Assembly: GCA_021604365.1 (NCBI GenBank)
Contig: BQIZ01000011.1
Location: 1-39,641, forward strand
Direction: 5' to 3'
Length of the DNA stretch: 39,641 nt
Origin: Nitrospirales bacterium
GTDB taxonomy: Bacteria; Nitrospirota; Nitrospiria; Nitrospirales; UBA8639
In this document: positions 23,729-32,000 of the stretch, piece after piece
Layout: the number at the start of each line of letters is the position of its first letter
Position numbering within the stretch: position 1 is the first letter of the stretch
Notes under the pieces: generated by a model
Databases searched by the model: none
The model's input: only the letters and a program-made list of their open reading frames with translations
What the model was told of the DNA's origin: nothing
Made by a program: the position numbers and the translations under genes

Positions 23729-24856
23729 TTAGATGCGTATCTGTCCCGGCCGCCAGCCGAGGTGCGAAAGGGATTCCAACACATGACGACGGAGATTGTC
23801 ATTTTTAGTTGTTTTTAAGAGATTTAACAGCGGGTTCACGGCTTTTGGGCCAAACTGCGTCAGGGCTTCGGCAGCTTCTGTCCGCAGGAGCGTACTTTGC
23901 AGCGCGTGTATTAGAGCGGGAATAGCCTGTGGGTCGCGAATCTTCCCCAAGGCTCTGATGGCAGCTTCCAGGGGAGGAAGGTCTTCTTTATATTGAGGGT
24001 CGGTGCATCCTTCCTGGCGATCTTCGTAGGTTTCCTTGGGTAGCGAGTTGACTAAAGCGATTAACATGGGAATGGCTTCGGTGGATCGGATCTGGCCAAG
24101 TGCTTCAATCGAGGGCAATTTGAGCGAAGGTGTTTCGAGGGCAAGGGACGAGAGTAAAAGAGGAATGGCGCGGGGATCGCCGATCTGTCCGAGTGCTCGA
24201 ACGGCGTCTTGGCGTACGGCAGTATCGGAATCTTCGAGCACCAGAATCATCAAATGTCCTACCGCTTCCAGGGGCTTCAAAAGAGCCAACGCTTCCACCG
24301 CACGCAACCGGATTTTCCAGTTTTCATCCTTTAATTTTTCCAATAATTTTGGAATGCTGGTGTTGCCGATGGCTTGAATGGCCCGTCCTGCTTCCTCTCG
24401 CACGGCCGGCACTTTATCCTGTAGAAGCAAAATCAACGTATCAATGGCTTGAGGGTTCTGGATGCGACTGAGGCCTTTGGCTGCCGACATTCGCACAATC
24501 CAGTTAGGACTTAATGCCGCGGACAACAAGGGATCTAAGACTTGTTCGTTGGCGATATCAGCTAAAATGCACGCAGCCGATTCCTGGACTTGAAGATTTG
24601 CATCCTGAAGGCAAAACCCTAACGAGAGAATGGCCGGTTCCCCAAGCGCTTTTAGTGCTGAGGTTGCAGCTTCCCGCACGGCCCGATCCGAGTCACGAAG
24701 CGCCCGAATCAATGGTTGAACGCTACGGGGATCGCCAAGACGTCCGAGGGCTACCGCTGCGTCTTCGCGCACCCCCCAATCCTCGTCGTCAAGCGCAGAT
24801 ATATGTTCAGCGACGGAGTCAACCATGTCTGTGCCAAGTAGTGGAATATAGACCAC
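23729..24856 (-). CDS. HEAT-repeat protein, 375 residues, first gene of the HEAT operon
   Basis: About eleven HEAT units, very regular at the N-terminus (DEDWGVREDAAVALGRLGDP). Around residues 275-300 a polar insert, SLPKETYEDRQEGCTDPQYK, interrupts one unit and holds a Cys. The end is LSHLGWRPGQIRI. No catalytic residues are visible. GTG 24856 has TAGGGAAA at suitable distance; an ATG ten codons in (24826) fits the first repeat equally well. It is the most upstream of the four HEAT genes and may share its promoter with the small helical gene at 24965-25330, 108 bp upstream. Confidence 0.84.
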   Translation of the reverse strand: MVYIPLLGTDMVDSVAEHISALDDEDWGVREDAAVALGRLGDPRSVQPLIRALRDSDRAVREAATSALKALGEPAILSLGFCLQDANLQVQESAACILADIANEQVLDPLLSAALSPNWIVRMSAAKGLSRIQNPQAIDTLILLLQDKVPAVREEAGRAIQAIGNTSIPKLLEKLKDENWKIRLRAVEALALLKPLEAVGHLMILVLEDSDTAVRQDAVRALGQIGDPRAIPLLLSSLALETPSLKLPSIEALGQIRSTEAIPMLIALVNSLPKETYEDRQEGCTDPQYKEDLPPLEAAIRALGKIRDPQAIPALIHALQSTLLRTEAAEALTQFGPKAVNPLLNLLKTTKNDNLRRHVLESLSHLGWRPGQIRI

Positions 24857-24964
24857 GCCCGTTTCCCTACCATTAGGGAAAACCCGAAAGTCGACGTTAC
24901 CACACGATTTTTTGAGGGGTCAATGAGGGGGAAGAGAGGTTGCCTGTGCGGGCGGTTGAATACC

Positions 24965-25330
24965 CTATACCGACCGAAACACCGCTAAGAGGTCGCTCAA
25001 CGCTAACATTTTTATTCTCAGAACCTCATGCTCGTGGTGCAGGTTGTCTTTAATGGCCTGATCGTTCGGGGATTTCAAAAATTGTTCACACAGAGTTGTG
25101 ATTCGTTGAAATTCGGTCTCCGCCTTGTTTTTGACTACCCGGTTTGTCGCGAGAAGTTCCGTCACCTGGGTGTGAGTCTCGGCCAGGTGCTTTTGAAACT
25201 CTCCTTCCGGCAGTGAGCGCTTAGTGGCCTCATCCAGACATCGGTCAATGTATTGGGAGAGAAGGACATAAAATCTCACTAAGGTTTCGGTGGTGGTGAT
25301 ATGTGGGAGGGGCGTCTCAAGGTCAGTCAT
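24965..25330 (-). CDS. All-helical protein of unknown function, 121 residues
   Basis: No family is certain. The whole sequence predicts as long helices (LVRFYVLLSQYIDRCLDEATK, FQKHLAETHTQVTELLAT, KAETEFQRITTLCEQFL, HEVLRIKMLALSDLLAVF), a four-helix bundle or coiled coil like small export-chaperone or adaptor proteins such as FlgN or FliT, which it resembles only in design. The start ATG 25330 has GAAAGGAA 8 nt upstream and is preferred over one 11 codons further up. It is located upstream of, and in the same direction as, the HEAT operon, so it may belong functionally to it. Confidence 0.62.
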   Translation of the reverse strand: MTDLETPLPHITTTETLVRFYVLLSQYIDRCLDEATKRSLPEGEFQKHLAETHTQVTELLATNRVVKNKAETEFQRITTLCEQFLKSPNDQAIKDNLHHEHEVLRIKMLALSDLLAVFRSV

Positions 25331-25863
25331 GATCGTTCCTTTCGGGTTCTGCCGTATACTCAAGTCAAGTAGGGAATCATTGGCCTCCTTCAGGGAGGCC
25401 TTCTATCGCCATTCTGGCAATAAAGATGAAATGGCGCAAGTCCGGAATGAGAAGTGCTTGGATCATTCAGATTTTAAATCTCTGGCCTTCCAGATTTACG
25501 ATGTGGATCGGGAATCCATCTTGAGAATTTCCTGTAAAAAGCGCTGGCTTGAGAATGCATTGCATTTGTGTCCCCAACTCTTGTGTCAAACGTGATTTTC
25601 TATGTTGCCGTTTTTTGCCACGACAGTTGAAGGATTTGAGGAAGGAGATAGGTGAGGGTGATGAAGACAAAAACAAATGGAAAGGCAGCCTGGTTGGCGT
25701 CAGCCGGGCGCGATAAAATGGCGTTCCTGGCTCCCTTTGGGTTTTCTGGGTGTGCGTCCTCTAATAGGGCGAAAGCTCCCGCAATGAGCTGGGATTCACG
25801 ATGATGGTTCACCATCATGAAATGTGCGGTTGTTCGTGGGCATTTTGACTGATCTTCCCGTGG
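25331..25863. other. Gene-poor stretch with a BCCT gene fossil
   Basis: About 530 bp without a confident gene. The only recognisable content is the BCCT 3'-end fossil at 25617-25692. Frames here are short, start without good binding sites and match nothing I know. Confidence 0.55.
25617..25692 (-). pseudogene. Fossil 3' end of a second BCCT transporter gene
   Basis: This stretch aligns with the last 75 bp of the intact BCCT gene (26438-26514) over its whole length, about three bases in four identical with one indel. Both share AAGGATTTGAG near the stop and GGAAAGGCAGCC at the far end. In translation the fossil keeps AAFPFVFV exactly and then a hydrophobic helix. The homology stops abruptly at about 25692, beyond which the sequence is unrelated. 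It is the remnant of a duplicated or older transporter gene. Confidence 0.75.
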
Positions 25864-26313
25864 TTATCCTTTCCCAACATCAATGAATATTTCTGCCTCG
25901 GTTATGGTGTTGCCTGAATAGCGGTTCGTCATGACTTTCAGGCAGTTGTCCTCTAAAAACACATTAATGCCAAATGGCCGAAGGTTGCATTTCGTAATTT
26001 CGGCGTTTTCCCCGCTAATTTCTTTGACTTCCAGAACAATCTCGTCGGCAAAGGCGACTTCGATCTTCTTTCCCAAGGCAATGACGGTAATCACATCAAG
26101 CAAAGATGAATTTTTACTCACGATTGGACGCCATTCCTTCCCCTGTTGATCGGCAGGAATGGTCACCCATATCTCAGGAGTTTCTCCTCTTCCAATTAAA
26201 ACCGGAATAAATCCATTGACTGATACTAATGCCACACCATCGATCAGTTTATTCGTCGCAATCTCTAACTGCTTGTAAGGCCTAAAATCTATTGGAAGCG
26301 AGTCTAACTTCAT
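25864..26313 (-). CDS. Unknown protein, 149 residues
   Basis: No family is recognised. The start is well supported (AGAGAGGAATCA before ATG 26313). The product is beta-rich and reads like two similar halves: GVALVSVNGFIPVLIGRGETPEIWV in the first, and LRPFGINVFLEDNCLKVMTNRYSGNTITEAEIFIDV in the second. No signal peptide or membrane helix is seen. It lies between the BCCT fossil and the intact BCCT gene in the same direction, separated from the latter by about 120 bp. Confidence 0.65.
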   Translation of the reverse strand: MKLDSLPIDFRPYKQLEIATNKLIDGVALVSVNGFIPVLIGRGETPEIWVTIPADQQGKEWRPIVSKNSSLLDVITVIALGKKIEVAFADEIVLEVKEISGENAEITKCNLRPFGINVFLEDNCLKVMTNRYSGNTITEAEIFIDVGKG

Positions 26314-26435
26314 TGATTCCTCTCTAATATTTCTGTGACAGGTATATTTTTATGGGATTGAAGAAGCTAGCAGTAATAGCGATTTTTTTTGATCAAATCA
26401 ACCATTGAGAGATTGTGTCCTTTGTCGCACCAGGC

Positions 26436-27923
26436 CTACCTGGTTTCCTCCTGAAAGGATTTGAGAAGAGAGATGATGAGGATGATGATGACGAAGACAA
26501 ACGGAAAGGCAGCCAGGATGGCCCCGGTTTGCAGGCCTTTAAGTCCGCCTGACCAAAGAAGGATGGCTGCCGATAGGGATTGAATGATGCCCCAGGTGAA
26601 TTTGATCCGATTGGGGGGATTGAGGCTGCCATTCGTGGTTAAGGTTCCCAAAACGAAAGTAGCGGAATCCGCTGAGGTGATGAAAAAGGTGCCGATCAAG
26701 AAAATGGCGATGAGCGACATGACCGTGCCCATTGGATATTGCTCCAAAACCGTAAAGAGCAAAACCTCGATTCCCTGCTTTTCCATAACGGTTTTCAAGG
26801 ACACGTCCTGAAAGAGTTCTAATCCGATCCCGGTTCCTCCAAACACCGTAAACCAAAATGCACAAAAGATTGACGGAACAAGCAATACGCCCAACACAAA
26901 TTGTCGAACCGTCCGGCCTTTGGAAATTCTGGCAATAAAGGTTCCCACAAAGGGCGCCCAGGCGATCCACCATGCCCAATAAAACAACGTCCAGTTGTGA
27001 ATCCAGGTTGAATCTCGAAATGGTGCGAGGTTCAGGCTCATCGTCGGAAGGTTTTGGATGTAGTTTCCGAAGGTCGAGGGAAACACGGTCATGATGAAGT
27101 GCGTTGGGCCGAGAAACAGCAAGAACGACAAGAGAGTCAGCGCCAGCACCATGTTCAGATTACTAAGGTATTTGATGCCTCGTTGGAGTCCGGTTTGAGC
27201 GGAGAGCATAAAGAGCACGGTGACAGTGGCGATGACGGCCAATTGAGTGGTGAGGGTGTTGGGCAGGGCAAACACATAGGATAATCCTCCGCTGATCTGT
27301 ACGGCTCCAAATCCAAGGGAGGTTGCTACGCCAAAGACCGTGGCAAAAACAGCGACCACATCTACCGCAGTTCCCATCGGCCCGGTGGCATGTCTTCCCA
27401 AAACCGGCTGGCATCCTGCACTAAATAGCCCTGGAGTGCCTTTTCGAAACTGAAAGTAGGCGAGGGCCATGCCCACCATGGTGTAGATGCCCCAGGGGTG
27501 TAGGCCCCAATGGAAAAAAGAGTATTGCAGCGCCAGGCGTGCGGCTTGGGGCGTTCCTCCTTCGTCGATGGGGGGATCATGGAAATGGGATATGGGTTCC
27601 GCCACGCCCCAAAACACCAGACCGATGCCCATGCCTGCGCAAAACAGCATGGCAAACCAGGTGAGGAGAGGAAATTCAGGTTTGGCCCCATCGGGCCCAA
27701 GTGGAATATCACCCCATCGGGAAAAAATCAGACAGAACGCGCAAATAAGAAAACCGGTTGCCGCCAGGACATATAACCAGCCAAACGAATCAAGAAGGGC
27801 CGTTTGGAAAGTCCAGGTGATTTTTGCTAAATGTATCGGGGCTAAGGCACCCCAAAGCAGAAAGAGAAAGGCGAGGGCGCAGGAGATATTGAAGACAAGA
27901 GTGGTAGATTTCAGTGGGTTCAT
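26436..27923 (-). CDS. BCCT family betaine/carnitine/choline transporter
   Basis: A 495-residue carrier with about 12 membrane helices. Family signatures are GMGIGLVFWGVAEPISHF in the early part, a late FYWAWWIAWAPFVGTFIARISKGRTVRQF, and the helix GVATSLGFGAVQISGG. BCCT proteins (BetP, OpuD, BetT) import glycine betaine and related quaternary amines with sodium or proton. It is neighbour to a betaine-synthesis gene, so betaine is the likely substrate. The start is uncertain: ATG 27923 (MNPLKSTTLVFNIS) begins just before the first helix; starts further upstream add up to 32 polar residues and lack a clear ribosome-binding site. Confidence 0.9.
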   Translation of the reverse strand: MNPLKSTTLVFNISCALAFLFLLWGALAPIHLAKITWTFQTALLDSFGWLYVLAATGFLICAFCLIFSRWGDIPLGPDGAKPEFPLLTWFAMLFCAGMGIGLVFWGVAEPISHFHDPPIDEGGTPQAARLALQYSFFHWGLHPWGIYTMVGMALAYFQFRKGTPGLFSAGCQPVLGRHATGPMGTAVDVVAVFATVFGVATSLGFGAVQISGGLSYVFALPNTLTTQLAVIATVTVLFMLSAQTGLQRGIKYLSNLNMVLALTLLSFLLFLGPTHFIMTVFPSTFGNYIQNLPTMSLNLAPFRDSTWIHNWTLFYWAWWIAWAPFVGTFIARISKGRTVRQFVLGVLLVPSIFCAFWFTVFGGTGIGLELFQDVSLKTVMEKQGIEVLLFTVLEQYPMGTVMSLIAIFLIGTFFITSADSATFVLGTLTTNGSLNPPNRIKFTWGIIQSLSAAILLWSGGLKGLQTGAILAAFPFVFVIIILIISLLKSFQEETR

Positions 27924-28394
27924 GGGGCAATAGAATTGAATGGGAAGGCTAGGCCTTACCATAATTGGCATTGTTGAACAAGGAAACCTCGGTTTATGCC
28001 AAACCGAAAAGAATGGCAAGGAGTAGGCAAATTTTGTTTAGGTGGCGGTAAATTAGCTTTTTTTCGTCCTGAGATTTTAAGACTATCGACTGAATTTGAC
28101 ATTTGGGAGTTGATGAAGGAATGAGAACATAATCAAAAGGGGGTTGCGAAGATGGGCCTAACGAGTTAGATTGAGAATCTCACACACAACAGTGGGGCCT
28201 TTCTTACCCGTGTAGGAGAAGTGCGGAGCCCGATTTTATTTCTGGTCCATAGAGACAGAATATCGTTTTGCCCTTGCGGGTTTTGTCAATTGAATACTGT
28301 AATGAAATGTGTAAATCGCAAGCCTTTACTTAACCTTGTACCCATCATTCTCAAACAGTGGTGAGGGCGGTAGCCATCCAGGAGGTTTCCCCTA
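27924..28394. other. Divergent control region of the two betaine genes
   Basis: About 470 bp between the divergent BCCT and methyltransferase starts, no gene. It should contain both promoters. No hexamer pair is convincing, and no riboswitch-type fold is recognised. The methyltransferase end carries GGAGGTTTCCCC as its ribosome-binding site. Confidence 0.5.
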
Positions 28395-30077
28395 ATGACT
28401 CAGAAAGCGACGACGCCAGTAAGTAAGCAAATATATGGGGATAATCCCATTGCCCAACGAAAAACGGATTTGTACAAACAGGAGTATGTTCATAGTTTTG
28501 TGCAAAAATGGGACGCCTTGATTGATTGGGATGCTCGGGCCTCGAGTGAAGGAGACTTTTTTATCAGGATTTTGAAGGAACGGGGCGTCAAACGCGTATT
28601 GGATGTCGCGACGGGAACGGGATTCCATTCTATTCGGCTCATGCGTGCAGGGTTCGAAGTGACGAGTGCGGACGGCAGTCCTGAAATGTTAGCACAGGCA
28701 TTTGAAAATGCCAGACGAGCTGGGTTTATTATGCGAACGATTCATGCTGATTGGCGCTGGTTGAGCCGGGATATACACAATAAATACGATGCGGTGATTT
28801 GCCTGGGGAACTCTCTGACTCATCTCTTTTCGGAGCAGGATCGGCGAAAAGCCTTGGCCGAATTTTACACCGCGCTGAAGCACGATGGGGTGCTGGTTCT
28901 GGACCAAAGAAATTATGATGGAATTTTAGATAATGGGTTTACCTCGAAGCATGTATATTACTATTGCGGAGACAATGTGAGTGCAGAGCCGGAACATGTT
29001 GATGAAGGGCTTGCCAGATTCAAATATACTTTTCCCGATGGCGAAGCGTTTCATTTGAATATGTTTCCGCTTCGGAAAGAATATACACGTCGGCTCATGA
29101 ATGAGGTTGGCTTTCAGCAAGTAAAAACCTATGCGGATTTTCAAGAAACGCATAAAGTTGAGGACCCCGATTTTTATGTCCATGTGGCTGAGAAACTCTA
29201 TAAAAATGAGGAACGCTCCCCCACGATCATGGGCAAGATTGGCAATCTGAATTATTCCCCCACCGTGGATACGGCTCGATCCTATTACAACAGTTCGGAT
29301 GCTGACCGGTTTTATGCCACGATCTGGGGCGGCGAAGATATCCACATTGGATTGTACGCATCCGACAACGACTCGATTTTCGATGCCAGCCGACGAACCG
29401 TGGAGAAAATGGCGGCTTCTGTCAAAGATCTTGATTCAACGACACGGGTATTGGATATTGGGTCGGGGTACGGAGGTTCCGCGCGTCATCTTGTGAGACG
29501 ATATGGATGTCAGGTTGGATGCCTGAATTTGAGTGAAGTCCAAAATAAGCGGAATAGAGAACTCAATCAGAAGGAGCATATTAGCTTAGCCATTAATGTC
29601 ATTGACGGGAATTTTGAGTCGATTCCTATGCCGGATGGGAGTGTGGATCTTGTGTGGTCGCAGGATGCCATTTTACATAGCGGAGATCGGGAGAAAGTTT
29701 TCCAGGAGGTCCACCGGGTGTTGGCTAAGGGCGGACAATTTATTTTTACCGACCCGATGAAAAGTGCAACCTGTTCTCCCGATGTGCTTCAACCCATTTT
29801 AGATCGTATTCATTTGGATTCACTGGGATCAATTGAATACTATCGGAACTTGGCTGCCCAACTTGGGTTCAAAGAAGTTGGGGTTGAGGATCTTTCGGCG
29901 AATCTTGCAGCACATTACGAGCGAGTGCTTCAGGAACTTACCACCCAACATCATGTGCTCATTCGGGTTTGTACGGAGGATTATCTGGCTAATATGAAGG
30001 TGGGCCTCCAGCATTGGGTAGAGGCTGGGAAAAGTGGCCACCTCAGCTGGGGAATTTTGCATTTCCGGCGAAACTAA
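28395..30077 (+). CDS. Fused glycine/sarcosine and sarcosine/dimethylglycine N-methyltransferase (betaine synthesis)
   Basis: A 560-residue bifunctional enzyme that makes glycine betaine from glycine by three S-adenosylmethionine-dependent methylations. The N-terminal half (about 1-270) matches glycine sarcosine methyltransferase, with motif I VLDVATGTGFHSIRL (68-82) and the ending EDPDFYVHVAEKLY. The C-terminal half (about 285-560) matches sarcosine dimethylglycine methyltransferase, with motif I VLDIGSGYGGSARHL and HSGDREKVFQEVHRVL. Separate enzymes occur in Ectothiorhodospira halochloris and a fusion in Actinopolyspora halophila. The start ATG 28395 has GGAGG 9 nt upstream. It converges on the HEAT gene at 30137. 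It indicates osmoprotection by de novo betaine. Confidence 0.9.
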   Translation: MTQKATTPVSKQIYGDNPIAQRKTDLYKQEYVHSFVQKWDALIDWDARASSEGDFFIRILKERGVKRVLDVATGTGFHSIRLMRAGFEVTSADGSPEMLAQAFENARRAGFIMRTIHADWRWLSRDIHNKYDAVICLGNSLTHLFSEQDRRKALAEFYTALKHDGVLVLDQRNYDGILDNGFTSKHVYYYCGDNVSAEPEHVDEGLARFKYTFPDGEAFHLNMFPLRKEYTRRLMNEVGFQQVKTYADFQETHKVEDPDFYVHVAEKLYKNEERSPTIMGKIGNLNYSPTVDTARSYYNSSDADRFYATIWGGEDIHIGLYASDNDSIFDASRRTVEKMAASVKDLDSTTRVLDIGSGYGGSARHLVRRYGCQVGCLNLSEVQNKRNRELNQKEHISLAINVIDGNFESIPMPDGSVDLVWSQDAILHSGDREKVFQEVHRVLAKGGQFIFTDPMKSATCSPDVLQPILDRIHLDSLGSIEYYRNLAAQLGFKEVGVEDLSANLAAHYERVLQELTTQHHVLIRVCTEDYLANMKVGLQHWVEAGKSGHLSWGILHFRRN

Positions 30078-30136
30078 TTGATGAAGGGACATCCGTCAGG
30101 AGCCTCGTCACATTCCGACACGGGAATTGGAGTATA

Positions 30137-31525
30137 TTACCGTTCGATTTTAGGTGGTTTAGCTGGCATGGCAAAGTCCCCGCTCTTGCCAAAGCGGCCC
30201 TCTCCTCCCTCACCTAATACATTGGAAGTATCGGTATATTCAATATCTCTGGTTTCTTTGCTTATGCCTTCTGTTGGTTTCCACCCGAGTTTATCCAGGG
30301 TATCTAGGATCGTTTTCTTGAGAGCACCTCCTGCCGTCATTCGAGAAGTAGCAAACGCCAAAACTCTTTCGCTTTCTTGCTGGACCTTAGATAAATCCGG
30401 GTCATGGAAGAACCAGACCAGGGGCTCAATGGCCGCATCTCCAATCAACACCAAGGAATTGGCGGCATAATCACGAAGGACTAGGTCTTTGAGTAACAGC
30501 ACTAAATCCGGAATGACTTTGGGATGTCGAAAATGACCTAGGGCTGTGGCAGCCGCTTCTTTAATTAAGAGGTCTTCGCTGATAATACAGCCAGGGGTCG
30601 GCTTCCCCTCCTGATGTATGCCCTTACCTTTTAAGGCGTCCAGGACGGGAGGGTAGGCGCGAGGATCCCCGATCATGCCTAGGGAAGCGATTGCATGCCG
30701 TTTAACTGTCCCATCTTTCATGGCTTCCATGAGGGCATCCACTGCACGGGCATCTCCAATATTGCCCAAGGCGATTGTGGCATCTTCGCGAACGGCTCGG
30801 TCAGGGTCCTTTACCATATCGATCAAGGCATCGACGACACGTGGTTCACGTACCCACACCCGTCCCATTTGGTAATCCGTGGTCATGCCTCCTAGCGCTC
30901 GAACGGCGTGACAGCGCACAACGAAATGGGGGTCTTTGAGGGACTCCAGAAGCGCATCGACTGATTCTTTTCCAATGTACATCAATGCGGTTCCGGCGGT
31001 TTCCCGCACGATCTTGGACGTATCTTTAAATAATTTAATTAGGGTTGGAATGGCTTTGGGGTCTCCAATTTTTCCTAATGCCTCGGCTGCAGCACTCTTG
31101 ACTGCACCATCTCGGTCACGGCACACCAGGCTCAAGCCTTGGACGGCCTGAGAATCACGCAATTCGCCTAAAGTTTTCGCGGCTTGTTCGCGGACCCGCC
31201 ACCGTTTGTCTTTCAAGCAAGTCAGTAATTGCGGAATGACGCTTTTTCCCATGGAGGTCATGGCATTTACTGCTTCAGCTTGTACTTCCATCATATTGTC
31301 ATTGAAAAGCGTAATGAGACCTTCAACGGCTTTTTCCCCGCCAATTTTTGCCAAAGCCCACCCGAGATGAGATCGAACCGACCAATAGTCATCTTCGAGG
31401 GCGTTCAGAAGGGGTTCTAGCGTCTTCGGGTCACCCTTTTCCGCAAGGGCCTTGGCCGCTTCCTCCCGGGTGGCATCATCGGCATCTTCCAGGGCATCAA
31501 TCCAGTCTTGCACAGAATTCGACAT
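30137..31525 (-). CDS. HEAT-repeat protein, 462 residues
   Basis: About thirteen HEAT units fill residues 1-400 (for example SVQDWIDALEDADDATREEA, TLEPLLNALEDDYWSVRSHL, VDALIDMVKDPDRAVREDAT). A polar insert HQEGKPTPGCIISEDLL with a single Cys breaks one unit near residue 310, matching an insert in the 375-residue protein of the other operon. The end has LDKLGWKPTEG, then a 40-residue polar tail rich in Gly and Pro (GEGGEGRFGKSGDFAMPAKP). ATG 31525 has GAAGGAA upstream. It is the last gene of an operon with an exported protein (24 bp upstream) and a degenerate phosphatase-fold protein. Probably a cytoplasmic scaffold. Confidence 0.88.
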   Translation of the reverse strand: MSNSVQDWIDALEDADDATREEAAKALAEKGDPKTLEPLLNALEDDYWSVRSHLGWALAKIGGEKAVEGLITLFNDNMMEVQAEAVNAMTSMGKSVIPQLLTCLKDKRWRVREQAAKTLGELRDSQAVQGLSLVCRDRDGAVKSAAAEALGKIGDPKAIPTLIKLFKDTSKIVRETAGTALMYIGKESVDALLESLKDPHFVVRCHAVRALGGMTTDYQMGRVWVREPRVVDALIDMVKDPDRAVREDATIALGNIGDARAVDALMEAMKDGTVKRHAIASLGMIGDPRAYPPVLDALKGKGIHQEGKPTPGCIISEDLLIKEAAATALGHFRHPKVIPDLVLLLKDLVLRDYAANSLVLIGDAAIEPLVWFFHDPDLSKVQQESERVLAFATSRMTAGGALKKTILDTLDKLGWKPTEGISKETRDIEYTDTSNVLGEGGEGRFGKSGDFAMPAKPPKIER

Positions 31526-31549
31526 TTTTTTCCTTCTTATCCCTTCCGA

Positions 31550-31996
31550 TTACTTCGGGTAGTCCGGTTCTTGGGGATAGGGTTGCGTATGGCTACAACG
31601 AATTGTCAGGACTTGTGTTCCTCGTCCGTCTACACATTGATCAAGTGTTGGAGAGAATTCCAAGGTTCCGGATAAGGTCACCTTGAATAAGAAATCAAAC
31701 GTAAAAGTCCCAAAACGATATTCTCCAGGCTTGAGGTTCAGTGTCCTGGTCTCGGATGTTTTGTAGGCGTCACTACTAATGGGATCTTTTGTCCAAATCA
31801 ACGGGGTCATGCCGGGTACGTGCCACCATGTCGGAGGGGCAAGGGCGCTCGGATTCACGGTAATGGGAAATTGTCGCAACAAAGGGTTGTTAGTGTCTGC
31901 GGTGTGTCCGAGTTGAACAAGCAGAGGAGAAATACCCATGAGAAACAGGCAGAAAATGATAAATGTGAATTGACGCGGAAAATGTATTCGAATCAT
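31550..31996 (-). CDS. Exported protein of unknown function, 148 residues
   Basis: A signal peptide (about residues 1-33, IHFPRQFTFIIFCLFLMGIS then LVQLGHTADT) is followed by a beta-rich mature part of about 115 residues: TWWHVPGMTPLIW, RTLNLKPGEYRFGTFTFDFLFKV and a two-Cys loop LDQCVDGRGTQVLTIRC. The pattern LKPGEYRFGTFTFDF is like a small beta-sandwich. The start ATG 31996 lies 4 bp after the stop of the phosphatase-fold gene and begins the signal peptide directly; an ATG nine codons earlier (32023) overlaps that gene. No family is recognised. The three-gene operon suggests a link with the phosphatase-fold protein. Confidence 0.65.
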   Translation of the reverse strand: MIRIHFPRQFTFIIFCLFLMGISPLLVQLGHTADTNNPLLRQFPITVNPSALAPPTWWHVPGMTPLIWTKDPISSDAYKTSETRTLNLKPGEYRFGTFTFDFLFKVTLSGTLEFSPTLDQCVDGRGTQVLTIRCSHTQPYPQEPDYPK

Positions 31997-32000
31997 GGTT

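Noticed and set aside
22827-23818. Several long plus-strand frames opposite the HEAT genes
   Set aside because: They are mirror frames created by the regular HEAT codon pattern. They have Ser/Arg-rich translations and no start signals.
25600-25818. A 72-codon minus-strand frame as a real gene
   Set aside because: Its second half is the BCCT fossil, and its first half is unrelated sequence without a start signal.
27924-28394. A riboswitch ahead of the betaine methyltransferase
   Set aside because: No conserved SAM or glycine riboswitch core could be recognised in this stretch.
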